Source: Lentisphaerota bacterium (GTDB lineage Bacteria > Verrucomicrobiota > Lentisphaeria > Victivallales > Victivallaceae). From it: a DNA stretch of 64,000 bases. Below are positions 52,042 through 62,700 of the stretch, piece by piece. Below the pieces are notes generated by a model that searched no databases, was not told the origin of the DNA, and saw only the letters and a program-made list of their open reading frames with translations. The first letter of the stretch is position 1. Every line of letters begins with the position of its first letter. Made by a program: the position numbers and the translations under genes. Location of the stretch: NCBI GenBank assembly GCA_015061575.1, contig SUWF01000006.1:1-64000 (forward strand), given 5' to 3'.

Positions 52042-52806
52042 ATGCAAAAATCAAAATCCACCACTGCAAAGTCAAAAATTCTGAGCTTCACCCTCATTGA
52101 ACTCCTGGTTGTGATCGCCATCATTGCAATATTAGCGGCGATGCTGCTGCCGGCGCTTTCGGCCGCCCGGGAGCGGGCCCGGCAGAGCAACTGCGTAAAT
52201 AAACTCAAGCAGATCGGGTTGGCTGCAATGATGTATGCCGAAGACTATGACGGCTGTCTGCCGGTACATGCCCTGCACAAAAATTGTACTGCCAGCTGCC
52301 AAAAATGTGTGGCCATCAGCGGTTGGAGCATTACCGGCGGAGTCAGCAACGGCGGCTCGCAGCCGCAAACCAAGTTGATTTATGGCGGATATTTCGGCGA
52401 ACTGGCCAACGATATTCTCGATAAAGTGCAAAAGTTCCAGTGTCCCAGCGATACGCAGTATTTTGATATAAGCCAAAGCAAATGTTCTTACCTTATGCTG
52501 ATCCGCAGTCACGGTAGCTGCAAAGCCTGGACTTTGAGATCGGATCGTCCGCTGGGGCCCCGTATGATCATCGGCCGGGATGACCCGATGGCTTCTTTTG
52601 CTATGGATATGGCGCCGTGGAGCGGTCAGACGATCCCCTCCGGCGGTACTCCGACAATGATCCACCCCGGCGTGGTCAACACGCTGCGGCTGGGCGGTCA
52701 CGTTACAGCAGTAAATGCCCAGGAAAGCAAAATAAAGGCTGTTATATTCCAGACGGGTATTTACACTTTGATTGAGCCGGATGTTTCCAGCAACTACAAC
52801 CGCTGA
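52042..52806 (+). CDS. Pseudopilin-like protein
   Basis: A 254-residue prepilin-type protein with a leader of 17 residues up to SF, then [20 protein letters not shown] and [10 protein letters not shown]. The soluble part contains several Cys. Near the C-terminus [13 protein letters not shown] follows the H-X9 pattern but with GG in place of DG, so the usual H-X9-DG end is degenerate. GGGAGA lies before the ATG. It sits between a regulator and a secreted GH-like gene with gaps of 35 and 16 bases. Confidence 0.9.
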   Translation: MQKSKSTTAKSKILSFTLIELLVVIAIIAILAAMLLPALSAARERARQSNCVNKLKQIGLAAMMYAEDYDGCLPVHALHKNCTASCQKCVAISGWSITGGVSNGGSQPQTKLIYGGYFGELANDILDKVQKFQCPSDTQYFDISQSKCSYLMLIRSHGSCKAWTLRSDRPLGPRMIIGRDDPMASFAMDMAPWSGQTIPSGGTPTMIHPGVVNTLRLGGHVTAVNAQESKIKAVIFQTGIYTLIEPDVSSNYNR

Positions 52807-52822
52807 TAAATACAGGTGATTT

Positions 52823-55800
52823 ATGACAATATTCAAAAGTACAACTGCTCTGCTGCTGACTGCTGCAGCGATGCTGCTCAACGCTTCCGGCGTGTTTGAA
52901 GTCCGGAAAAACGGTAATGATTTTGCGGTGCTTTACAAAGGCCAAACACTGATCAAATCCCTGACCAGCAGCGCCTTGAACCAAGCTGGCGATCCGGAGG
53001 TAAAGTCCACCTTTCAGACCTTGCAGGACGGCTCCAAAGTCTGGAACCTCTGGCGGGAAGATACAGATAACTGCATCCGGCAGGAGATCGTACTCAGCAG
53101 TGATGCTGCGCAGCTGGAAATTTCCATGAAAGGCGAAGCCCGCCCCAATCCCCGGCAGCCGGATCGCATCATGACGCTGCAAATACCCATGCAGCTGATC
53201 GACGGCATGGCATACCGGGGCTTGAAAGTCAACACCCGTTCCTGGAACCCCGGTCAGGGCATCTTCAGCAGCCAAAAAACTCCGCAGGGTGCGCTGGATA
53301 AGGTAACGTGGCGCTATCTGACGATCAGCGACAATAAGGATTTCAACGTGGTTTTTGACCTCAATCCCATCGGCCCCGGCGAATATATGTCGCAATACAA
53401 CCGGGGCGTTATCCGGGGGGTGTGGGACGTGGTGCGCAACCAGCAATTTCTGACGCTCCGGGGCGGATCGAATCTGGCCGGGCTGGGCGGGATGACCGGG
53501 TGCAAGATCGTTATCCGGGAAGGCGTTATGGATAAGGATTATCCGGCACATCACGCATTGAGCCACTACCATGAAATTCGGGCGCTGCAGGTCAATAACG
53601 CCTTCAGCTTCGGTTCGCTCAAGCATGGCAAAAACTTTACAACGGTGGATGATGCGCCATTCGATCCGGCTAAAAAATACGGCTGGCTGCCGGGCGCCAA
53701 ACTCCGGCGCAATGTGGATTCGCCGGAAGGTATATATTACAGCTCCATGGCGGGCAAAAATGCGGTATTCCGGTTTTCCGGATTGTATCCCGGGGTACAT
53801 ATTTTTACGGTCAGTGCCGGAAACTTTGGCGGTCATGCCAATAAATTCACGGTGTCAGTCAACGGCCGGACGATGGTCAAAGATCTGAAGGTGAAAAAAG
53901 CGCAGCTGGCGGTGGTGTCGATGGCAGTATGGGTCGGCAAAGATGGCGTGGCGGATATTAAATTTGACGGTGATTTTCTGCTTTCGGGCATTGCGTCACA
54001 GTTTTTGCTGGCGGAAGCGGAGGACTTCAGCTTCCGGCGGGGATTCTGGGTGACCGATGGCTTTGAAGCATCAATAATGTTTCAGAACCAACACTATAAA
54101 CCGGAAGCAGAACTGCCTCCGGCACTGGATCTTATCAATATGCCGATCCCCGGCAGGGAAGCTGCCGGCAAGCTCCGGACAGTGGAAAAACCCATTGCGC
54201 TGCCGCCGCCGGATGCGCCGGAACTGCACTGGCGCTGGAACGCCAACAGCTATCACCTCGGCGGTAATACGGCAACCTTGGATGAATGTCGGGATCCGGC
54301 AGATATGAAAGCGGTCTTTGACGAACTGCAGCGCGATGGAGCGCAGGCAGTTATGATCAACGGCATGATGAGCCGCCACACCTATCCGGCCCACCTTGAC
54401 CGCAGCGTGGAAATGATTGGCAAATTGGCTCGGGAAGCCCATAAACGGGGCATGAAAGTCATTGACCACCAGGATGTGATCCTGCTGTGGAACACCGACA
54501 GCGGTTTCCGGGTGATGGCCAAACGTTTGGGCGAAACTGTGCGCAGCATGGTTTCCATGACGCCCAACGGCCAGATGTGTTTGATGAATCCGGAACTCAA
54601 ACGGCAGTATTTTGACTATGCGCTGCGCACGGTCAAAGCCGGGATCGATGGTCTGCAGGCCGATGAAGCGACCTTTATGTTTGAAATCTGCGGCTGCAGT
54701 CATTGCCGCAATAAGTTTTACCGCGATACCAACTGGCAGCTGCCGTTGAACGAGCTGGATAAGCGCATCGAAAACCGCAACGATCCCTTGTGGAAGCAGT
54801 TTTTGGAATGGCGTAAGATCATGGTGGCCAACTGGTGGGTGGATTTCCGGCGCGAAGCCGATAAGATCAACCCCAATCTGGCAATCTGCATGTACAACAC
54901 TCACTGGGGATTTATGAGCCGGGCATCGTCGCTGGCGATCGGCGGCGATCTGACGCAGGAAGCCCGGGCGATCAACTACTTTGGTACCGAAATCATGAGC
55001 CGCAACTGCCTGCAGAGTTTGCGCCCGCTGCTGCCGCTGCGCAGAATGGTCAATCTGCTGAATGTGGCGTTTAATACCCCGATCTGGAGCTGGGTCTATG
55101 GCGGGTTGGACGGCGAAAAAATGTACGAAGCTTTTTACGCCGGTTGGGCCGTCTGCAACATGACCAACCAGACCGCTATGACCCGCTGGGGATATCCGCC
55201 CAAGCGGCCCAAGACGTTCAAACACTTTGAATCATCGCCGGATAACATGGATCGGTCAGTGGCCCGTCCGGTGGCGGAACTGGCGCTGCTCTTTTCGGCC
55301 TCCAGCCGGGATTGGAACAAAGATTATCACGTCTACCCGCACATGCTGGGCCTGGCGCAGACGCTGGAAACCATGCACATACCCTACGAAATCATCGGCG
55401 AAATGAGCCTGAAACCGGAAGTGCTCAAAAAATACAAGAGTCTTTCCATCAACGTCAACGGCTGTTTGAGCGATGAGCAGGTCAAGGTCATCAAAGATTT
55501 TGCCCGGCAGGGCGGCACGGTGCATCTGGCCGGAGTGGCCGGTATGCAGGATGCCATGGGCAATCTGCGCAAAAACTGGGCCTTTGCGGATGTGTTCAAC
55601 TTTACGGTCAAAAGCCCCACCCGGCGCAACATCATCACCAGTATAAGTCCCGCTCCCGACCGCCGCCAACTGCAAACTTTGCAGGGCAAAAGCATGTGGT
55701 ACCGCCTCAGCAAGCCGTTCCCCAAAAAGTCACTGCTCTGGGGCTTGAACGAAAATAATAAACTGCTGCCGGTGTTTGCCGAAGCAGCATACGGCAAAGG

Positions 55801-56272
55801 ACGTTTTTACTACGAAATCATTCCGCTGGCCCAGCTGTTGTTCTTCGACGAAGGCCGGATATTGGAGCCGTGGAGAAATCAGCTGGACGAAAAACTGGCC
55901 GCCCAATATGCACAGGCCTTGCGGAAGATCTTCAGCAACGCATTGTATTGGCAGACCGATGCCCCGCAGAAGGTATACAGCAGCATTTACCGGCAGGATA
56001 AAGCGCTGGCCGTGCATTTTCTCAACGGCATGGGCGCCCATCTGAAAAAAGGCGAACCTTTGCCGATGAGTCTGCCCAAAGTGCCGTTTCCGCCGCTGAA
56101 AAAGGATATCACATTCACAATTCCGGCGGAAAATGTGCAGAGTGTTTACGCTGTATCGCCCGACTTTGACGGACGCAAACCATTGAGTTTCAAAGCTAAC
56201 TCCGACCAGACCGTCACAATTGTTCTGCCGAAGGATTTGCTGAAAGCCTACACGATAGTCTGGATCAAATAG
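52823..56272 (+). CDS. Very large exported glycosidase-like protein
   Basis: A 1149-residue exported protein with a signal peptide of about 20 residues. Residues 25-280 are beta-rich with a supersandwich look, 285-420 include a jelly-roll (VFRFSGLYPGVHIFTVSA), and 460-800 resemble a TIM barrel, with GLQADEATFMFEICGCSHC at about residues 610-630, where D-E may be catalytic and CGCSHC is a distinctive Cys motif. Residues 830-1040 look like a class-I-amidotransferase-like trimerisation domain (SLSINVNGCLSDEQVKVIKDFARQGG) found in GH42-type enzymes. A C-terminal beta domain completes it. GH42-like or hypothetical-glycosidase architecture; no family number is claimed. Confidence 0.78.
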   Translation: MTIFKSTTALLLTAAAMLLNASGVFEVRKNGNDFAVLYKGQTLIKSLTSSALNQAGDPEVKSTFQTLQDGSKVWNLWREDTDNCIRQEIVLSSDAAQLEISMKGEARPNPRQPDRIMTLQIPMQLIDGMAYRGLKVNTRSWNPGQGIFSSQKTPQGALDKVTWRYLTISDNKDFNVVFDLNPIGPGEYMSQYNRGVIRGVWDVVRNQQFLTLRGGSNLAGLGGMTGCKIVIREGVMDKDYPAHHALSHYHEIRALQVNNAFSFGSLKHGKNFTTVDDAPFDPAKKYGWLPGAKLRRNVDSPEGIYYSSMAGKNAVFRFSGLYPGVHIFTVSAGNFGGHANKFTVSVNGRTMVKDLKVKKAQLAVVSMAVWVGKDGVADIKFDGDFLLSGIASQFLLAEAEDFSFRRGFWVTDGFEASIMFQNQHYKPEAELPPALDLINMPIPGREAAGKLRTVEKPIALPPPDAPELHWRWNANSYHLGGNTATLDECRDPADMKAVFDELQRDGAQAVMINGMMSRHTYPAHLDRSVEMIGKLAREAHKRGMKVIDHQDVILLWNTDSGFRVMAKRLGETVRSMVSMTPNGQMCLMNPELKRQYFDYALRTVKAGIDGLQADEATFMFEICGCSHCRNKFYRDTNWQLPLNELDKRIENRNDPLWKQFLEWRKIMVANWWVDFRREADKINPNLAICMYNTHWGFMSRASSLAIGGDLTQEARAINYFGTEIMSRNCLQSLRPLLPLRRMVNLLNVAFNTPIWSWVYGGLDGEKMYEAFYAGWAVCNMTNQTAMTRWGYPPKRPKTFKHFESSPDNMDRSVARPVAELALLFSASSRDWNKDYHVYPHMLGLAQTLETMHIPYEIIGEMSLKPEVLKKYKSLSINVNGCLSDEQVKVIKDFARQGGTVHLAGVAGMQDAMGNLRKNWAFADVFNFTVKSPTRRNIITSISPAPDRRQLQTLQGKSMWYRLSKPFPKKSLLWGLNENNKLLPVFAEAAYGKGRFYYEIIPLAQLLFFDEGRILEPWRNQLDEKLAAQYAQALRKIFSNALYWQTDAPQKVYSSIYRQDKALAVHFLNGMGAHLKKGEPLPMSLPKVPFPPLKKDITFTIPAENVQSVYAVSPDFDGRKPLSFKANSDQTVTIVLPKDLLKAYTIVWIK

Positions 56273-56285
56273 TCTGAGTAAAATC

Positions 56286-56323
56286 CCCGTTCCGGCGTTA
56301 CAGCTGCCGACAGCCGGAACGGG
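56286..56323. terminator. 11-bp hairpin between GH-like and MFS genes
   Basis: CCCGTTCCGGC (56286-56296) pairs perfectly with GCCGGAACGGG (56313-56323) around a 16-nt loop. No strong T run follows, so it may attenuate, or protect the mRNA of the upstream gene, rather than terminate fully. Confidence 0.45.
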
Positions 56324-56356
56324 CCAATTAGCGGCAGTTTGAATCACTGAGTTTTT

Positions 56357-57748
56357 ATGAGCGAACCTGTCAATCCGGCACCCGGAAACACTGACAATCC
56401 AAGCATTTACCGTTGCGGAACCTTGCAATACACCTTCAAGGGTTTGATCTATTTATTTGTCTGGCTGTTGTGGGGCGATTTTTGTTACACCATGATGGAA
56501 CTGCTGATCCCGACGCTGCTGCCGGTGGTACTGCGTCAGCATCAGGCCAGCAACACTTTGATCGGGCTGCTGGTCGGCAGTCTGCCGGCGGCGTTGAACT
56601 TTATCATCAACCCGATCGTCAGCACTTCCAGCGACCGCACCCGCACCAAGTGGGGACGGCGGCGTCCTTATTTGCTTTTTGCCACGCCCTTTGTGGTGGT
56701 ATTTCTGATTCTGGTGGGCTGGTCAGATGTTATCGGCCGCTGGCTTTATGATCTGGCGTGGAACGATAACGGCAATCCGGCCACTGTCATTATTACCTTG
56801 ATGGCTATTTTTGCGGTGGGGTTCCAGACTTTCAACTGGTTTGTGCAGTCGGTCTTTTTTTACATCTTTGCGGATGTGGTGCCCAAGCCGCTGGTGGGGC
56901 GTTTTCTGGCGCTGTTCCGGGTGGTGGGGACTACAGCGGGGATCATATTTTCCAAATACATTCTGCCGTTGGCGGATCAGCGTCAGATGGTGCCGTGGAT
57001 CTTCACCGGGGTGGCGCTGGTCTATTTGTTCGGCTTCAGCTCAATGTGCTGGCGGGTAAAAGAAGGGGAATATCCGCCGCCGGAAAAAATCACCAAAGTG
57101 TCGGTTTTCGGAATGGTCAGCAAATATGCCCGGGAGTGCTTCAGCATACCGTTTTTTCTCTGTCTGTTCATCGGGCTGGCGATCAATACCACCAGCAACG
57201 CCTGCCGGGTCATGTTCAACTTGCTCTTTGCCAAAGAGGAATTGGGCCTGACTATTGAGCAGTACGGGCATATCACGGCCACGGCATCGCTGCTGATGCT
57301 TTTTGCCTATGTGCCGCTGGGGTGGATCGTCGATAAACTGCATCCGCTGCGGGTGTTTATCTGCGGCGGGATATTGATCATTCTGACCAATGTGTTCGGC
57401 TTTTTTTACTGCAGAGATTACAATTCATTCTTTATTGTATCGCTCATGATCGCAGCAACTTATGTATTGCAGTCGGCCAGCAGTCTGCCGCTGGCGGTAC
57501 GGCTCTACCCGCGCGAAAAATACGGACAATTCAGTTCGGCCAATGCCATGATCGGAGCGATCACGCTGATCGTAGCCAACGCTGGCGGTGGAGTATTTAT
57601 CGATTACTTCGGCTACCGTTACATATTTGTCTGGGACTTTATCTTTACGGTCATATCTGTAACGCTGCTGCTGGTCGTTTACTGCATGTGGAAAAAATAT
57701 GGCGGCGATAAAAATTATGTGCCGCCGGTAAAAAATATTGCCTTGTGA
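56357..57748 (+). CDS. MFS transporter (sugar-type)
   Basis: A 463-residue major-facilitator protein with 12 predicted helices. The loop-2 signature reads SDRTRTKWGRRRPYLL, as in glycoside-type (SLC45/GPH-like) sugar carriers. Helix 5 contains RVVGTTAGIIFSKYILP. Its position after the 1149-residue glycosidase suggests uptake of the released sugar. The ribosome site is weak, which, with the hairpin at 56286-56323, hints at lower expression than the upstream genes. Confidence 0.88.
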   Translation: MSEPVNPAPGNTDNPSIYRCGTLQYTFKGLIYLFVWLLWGDFCYTMMELLIPTLLPVVLRQHQASNTLIGLLVGSLPAALNFIINPIVSTSSDRTRTKWGRRRPYLLFATPFVVVFLILVGWSDVIGRWLYDLAWNDNGNPATVIITLMAIFAVGFQTFNWFVQSVFFYIFADVVPKPLVGRFLALFRVVGTTAGIIFSKYILPLADQRQMVPWIFTGVALVYLFGFSSMCWRVKEGEYPPPEKITKVSVFGMVSKYARECFSIPFFLCLFIGLAINTTSNACRVMFNLLFAKEELGLTIEQYGHITATASLLMLFAYVPLGWIVDKLHPLRVFICGGILIILTNVFGFFYCRDYNSFFIVSLMIAATYVLQSASSLPLAVRLYPREKYGQFSSANAMIGAITLIVANAGGGVFIDYFGYRYIFVWDFIFTVISVTLLLVVYCMWKKYGGDKNYVPPVKNIAL

Positions 57749-57768
57749 AACTACCCTGCACTCTGCAG

Positions 57769-57810
57769 TATAAGTTACCGGGGACTGCGGCTTACTTTTT
57801 TTAAGGTAAA
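57769..57810 (+). terminator. Possible terminator after the MFS gene
   Basis: TAAG/CTTA and CCG/CGG segments can pair (57772-57803 region) with a bulge, followed by CTTTTTTT. The stem is weak but the T run is strong. Confidence 0.45.
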
Positions 57811-57838
57811 TCATTTTTAAGATTGCTGGCGGCGGCTC

Positions 57839-57867
57839 TTGACAACACTCAAGAAATGTAGTACAAT
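57839..57867 (+). promoter_or_regulatory. Near-consensus sigma70 promoter of the 57900 regulator locus
   Basis: TTGACA (57839-57844), 17-nt spacer, TACAAT (57862-57867), 32 nt before the ATG. Confidence 0.75.
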
Positions 57868-57899
57868 AATTACAGTTGGTAATATTGTGGAGTTGCCGT

Positions 57900-58967
57900 A
57901 TGCCTGTGAACGTCAAATATCAGCAGATTTGCGCTGAACTCAAGCAGCGTATAGCCGATGGGTGTTACACCGACCGGCTGCCGCCGCGGCGTCAGCTTAT
58001 GCAGGAATTTGCCGTATCCAGCCGCACTTTGCACAAAGTTTTTACTGAATTGAAAAACTGCGGCTGTATCGAGCCGGATAATCAGGGTACCCGGTTGAGC
58101 GCCATGGCTTTGAGCCGTTCCAACCGTCCGGTGCGGATCGTGCTGGTAAGTGCGCATATAGAAACTATCTACACCGTTGACCCCATAATCCAGCCGCTGG
58201 TGCAAAGCATCAGAGATGCCGGTTTTGAACTGCGTTTATGCGATCCGCTGCAGAGCAATGTACTGGAGTGCTTCCAGCAGGCGGATCTTTCGGGCGATGA
58301 TGGAGTTATATTTATTTACAGCTCGTTTTCCACTGCGGCCGTGGAGTATTTGCAAAAGCGCCATATCCCCTTTGTCAGCACCAACCGTCCGCCGGATGAT
58401 GTGCGGATAAACTGGGTGGATTGGGATCACATAGAACTGTTCAACGAATTTATCGGCAATCTGGTCATGCAGGGGATGCGTTCGCTGGATATATTCTGGA
58501 GTTTCAAGAGCTGTCTGGAGCGGGACAACCACGCCTCGATCATAGCGGAATTCCGGGCAGTCAAGCGCAGTTATTCACTTTTCAATTCTGAATTGGATAA
58601 TTTTCCGCTTAAAGATTGCGGCAATATCGAAAAATATGTGGAACATCTCTGCAGCTTGAAAAAACTGCCGGAAGTGGTCTGGGTGGTGGATGATTCCCGC
58701 AAAAAACTGGTGGAGGAATTCAATAAACGGGGCATCTACGATACGGGTTTTCTGATCACTCACGACCGCAGCCGGGCGCAGGAAAATTCAGTGGCAGTTT
58801 ACAGTACGCAAGCGTACCGGCATCTGGCTGACAAAGCGTGGAATCTGCTCTGTCACGTCCGGCGGCATCCCGACGGCGCCCCCCGGGGGATCAAGCAGCG
58901 GTGCGTGGTAAAATTCTGCGATTTCAGTGACCGGCGGAAAAACAACAAAAGTATTCAACATAAATAA
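57900..58967 (+). CDS. GntR-type transcriptional regulator with sugar-sensor-like domain
   Basis: A 355-residue regulator like the one at 50921. Residues 5-65 are a GntR-type winged helix ([33 protein letters not shown]). Residues 75-330 look like a LacI-type ligand-binding fold ([51 protein letters not shown]). The frame extends to 57876, but the ATG at 57900 follows GGAG at good distance. It is 31 bases before a pseudopilin gene, giving the same gene order as in the preceding locus. Confidence 0.85.
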   Translation: MPVNVKYQQICAELKQRIADGCYTDRLPPRRQLMQEFAVSSRTLHKVFTELKNCGCIEPDNQGTRLSAMALSRSNRPVRIVLVSAHIETIYTVDPIIQPLVQSIRDAGFELRLCDPLQSNVLECFQQADLSGDDGVIFIYSSFSTAAVEYLQKRHIPFVSTNRPPDDVRINWVDWDHIELFNEFIGNLVMQGMRSLDIFWSFKSCLERDNHASIIAEFRAVKRSYSLFNSELDNFPLKDCGNIEKYVEHLCSLKKLPEVVWVVDDSRKKLVEEFNKRGIYDTGFLITHDRSRAQENSVAVYSTQAYRHLADKAWNLLCHVRRHPDGAPRGIKQRCVVKFCDFSDRRKNNKSIQHK

Positions 58968-58998
58968 ACATAAATATAACCCAGAAAGAGGAAGAATC

Positions 58999-59670
58999 AT
59001 GAAAAAGCAACACACTTTCACGCTGATCGAACTGCTCGTTGTGATCGCCATCATCGCCATTCTGGCGGCGATGCTGCTGCCGGCCTTGAGTGCCGCCCGG
59101 GAACGGGCCAGAAGTGCAAACTGCATTGGCAAACTCAAACAAATCGGGCTGGCTGTACACATGTATGCCGGAAACAACAAAGATTTTCTGGTAATCAGCG
59201 AAAAATCTCCGACCGCTGAAAAAGTAAATGACCGGAGCGGCGGTGGAGCTTCCGATACTCCCTGGTGGCTGCTCTATCGGGATGGCTACTTCCCCGAAAA
59301 CATGGTCAATAAAAATGTTACCGAAAATTATGCTAATATGAAGCCGTATTACCAGTGTCCTTCCGACAGCAATAATTATGCGATAAGCGGCAGCAATGTT
59401 ATGACCAGCTATTGGTACAACTTCAGCAGATATGCCAGTTTGGATGCCAAATATCACCGCTGGATGATCACCCATGAACCGGGCAACGCCATTGCTTTTG
59501 ACTGCTATCCATTCAAGGTCAACAGCTCAGTGCCGGATAATCACCCGGATGCGATCAATGTGCTGAAAATAGGCGGCGAAGTCAAGACCGGCTCCGTGAA
59601 AGGTTTCCGCAGTACCGCCCGCAATTACAGTTGGGAAGCTGCTGATTTTGATTATTTTGATGGACTTTGA
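58999..59670 (+). CDS. Pseudopilin-like protein
   Basis: A 223-residue prepilin-type protein. The leader is MKKQHT, followed by [20 protein letters not shown] and [18 protein letters not shown], nearly the same as its relative at 52042. The C-terminal [14 protein letters not shown] has H-X9-GG, not H-X9-DG. A longer frame starts at 58927 inside the regulator; AGAAAGAGGA before 58999 supports this start. It lies between the regulator and the large secreted gene. Confidence 0.92.
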   Translation: MKKQHTFTLIELLVVIAIIAILAAMLLPALSAARERARSANCIGKLKQIGLAVHMYAGNNKDFLVISEKSPTAEKVNDRSGGGASDTPWWLLYRDGYFPENMVNKNVTENYANMKPYYQCPSDSNNYAISGSNVMTSYWYNFSRYASLDAKYHRWMITHEPGNAIAFDCYPFKVNSSVPDNHPDAINVLKIGGEVKTGSVKGFRSTARNYSWEAADFDYFDGL

Positions 59671-59702
59671 ACCTGAATTTTCCGAAAGATGATATTGTAA
59701 AG

Positions 59703-62700
59703 ATGAAATCGTTCCGTTTGACAGTTATTGCGGCGCTGACTTTGAGTGCCTTATCAACATTGGCTGCACCGTGGAATTTTCCGGCCCGCAAAGGCGTGGA
59801 ATTCCGGAATATCCCCGATTGGGGCAAAGCCGGTTTTACGCTGGAAGTGTGGGCCAAACCGGCCGCTGATGATTGCGGATATGCCGTGCTGATGCGGGGG
59901 AGCTTCGGCTATCCGAATATCCGCAAAGCAAAAAACATTGACTGCTATTTGGTCAATTCCGGCAAGAAAAATTCCGCCGGCCGGGTCTACACGGCATTGG
60001 CTCCCGGCAAATATCACTACTATGTGCTGACCGGCGATCCGGAAAAAAGCATCGCTTACCGGGATGGCAAACTCATGCGCACCAACAAGGTTTCCGGTAT
60101 ACCGGTGTACAATGCCAAAAATACGCTGCATATCGGCCATTCGCTGGGCTGGGCCAACAATTTCAAGGGCGAAGTTGCAGTCGTGCGCATCCACAACCGG
60201 GCGCTGACTGCCGCGGAGATCAAAAATAATTACGCTGCGCTGCAGAACGATCAAGCTTTGCCGCAGGATAAATCTTTGATTTTCAACGAAGATCGCCGGG
60301 AACTTGCCAATAGCGCTTCAGCCGCCGAACCGGCCGCCGCTCCGGAGGCCGGAGAGTTGACGCTTAGCGGTGTGGAAAAGGCTCCCGCCCCGGATAATGC
60401 GTGGACTTTTCCCGCTAAAAAGGCCGTAAAATTCAACAACATCCCCAACTGGGGCAATGAGGGTTTTGCGCTGGAAGTGTATTGCCAACCGGATAAACTG
60501 CCCGGCGGATATGCAGTTTTAATGCGCGGCAGTTTCGGCTTCCCGAATTTTTACGGGGCAAAAAATATCGACTGCTACCTGATCAACAATGTCAGCAGCA
60601 AAAATGCCGCCGGACGGGTCTACACCGCCTTGACTCCCGGTAAATATCACTACTATGTGTTGACCGGCGATCCGGAAAAAAGCATCGCTTACCGTGACGG
60701 CAAAGCATTGCGTACCAACAATGAATCCGGGATCCCCAAATATGATCCCAACGGCGTGCTCAATATTGGCAACTCGCTGGGCTGGAACAAAAACTTTACC
60801 GGCAAGATCGCATTGGTGCGCATCCATAAAAAAATGCTGAGTGCCGAAGCGATCCGGCAAAATTGGCAAGCATTGCAGAACAATCAGCCGCTGGCAAACA
60901 CTGAAAGTGTGATTTTTGCGCAAGACCGGCGGGTAACGGGCAATTTCTATAAGTTCACCCCCGAAAAGAGTGCGCAAGTAAAGAGAGTGCCCGCCAATAC
61001 TCAGATATCGCTGCTGCTCAAGCCGGAAAAGTTACTGGACAGCAATATCCTCAGCTGGGGCAAACTCAATATCAGCTCCACTGCACAGGGCGATATAATC
61101 GTTAAATATGGTCAGGATAGCTTCACGGTCAAATCGCTGCTGAGCGCCAACAGCACCGTTACGCTCGCTTTTGCCTGGAACGGTACCGAAGCCGGACTTT
61201 TTGCCGATGGCAAAGCTGTCGGCAAATTGATCAAAACCACTTCTCCCGGCGGCAGTGCCGATTTAACGCTGGGCGGTAATTTTGCCGGGATCATCGGCAA
61301 GATCATGGTAAAAAAAAATGAAATAATGCCGCCAACTATCGGCAAAATGGTGAGCTGCCAACTGGATAACCGCTCTGCCGATAAAGTTGCTTATCCCCGC
61401 AGCCGTCACTTGTCCGGCAAGGTGGAAACTATCAAACCGCTGGTGACTTTTGATGATTTGACCAACTGGCAGATGAGCTACACTTCCGGCGCCGTCAAAC
61501 CGGTCATCACCCGCAGCAAAGAAGAACCGCTCTGGAGCGATTATGTATTGAGGACTGAATTTGCCAAAGGTGATTACCCCAGCAAAGATGCCAAAGTAGT
61601 GCTCACGCCGCCGGAACCGATCAAAGTTACCGAAGACTTTGATACCGTGGCCATCTGGCGGTTCGCCACCGCTTACGGCCAGCCCCGTCCGGCTTTGAGT
61701 TACAGCATCCAGTACAAAGATGCCGCAGGCAAACTGCACTGCACCGGCAATATGGGCGGTATGCTGGAAAACGGCTGGGGCATCCACATGAAACCGCTGA
61801 AAAATATGGTCAAAGCTCCGGCGGAGATCGTTTCCATAACCTTCAGCGGCTTCAACGAAGACAGGCGTGTGACCTACTTCGACAGTCTGCACGTTTACAA
61901 ACGCCCGGATGGTCCGCTGGAAGATTGCCGGGTGCTGAGCTATAAAAAGCTGGGCGTTCCCACCCGGGAGGAAACCATTCTGCCTACCGCCGGCGAACCT
62001 GCCCAAGTCACGCTGAGTGCCGATAAAAATTCCTGGCAATTTACCAGCGTAAGTGCTTCCGGCAAAAAATTGCTCTTCAAAGTCGAACCCAAGACCGGTA
62101 CTTTGAGCGATATAAGTGCTGATTACAACGGTCAGAGCTTCAAGCCGATGAATGGCGGCGGCTTTTACTGGGCGCTGGATAATGTTTATCCGGTCAAAAG
62201 CGACAGTTTGCTCGCTCCCAACAGCTCCCGGGTCAAGGCCCGGCTGCAGAAAAGTCAGGTCAACGGCAAAAAACTGACGCTGGAGTGGCTTTACACCATC
62301 GACGGCCAAACGACCTATCCGGCCAGCTGGACATTGGAAGTGATCGACAACACCTTGATCGTTGACCTCAAAAGCCCGTCAGCAATGGTCGGCGAGTTTA
62401 AATTCGGCGCCATTACCGGGATTTCCGGAAAAGTTATCGAAATACCGTATTTGAATCTGGGCCGCTGGATCCATCCCAGCAATCCGCCGGGGATCTTTGC
62501 CGGAGAAAATATCTATATATCCAGTTTTGTGGATTGGTACAACAGCGATGCCTCCGGATTGTTCGGCGAATCCAGCAGCACCCCCGGCGGCAAATTTGTG
62601 CTCAACTTGGTGACCGCCGACCACCGCTGGGTGGCCGACCCCAATGCGGGGGATCCCTCCCGGATCGTCCGGGATGTGTCGGTCATCAACGGCGGCAGTT

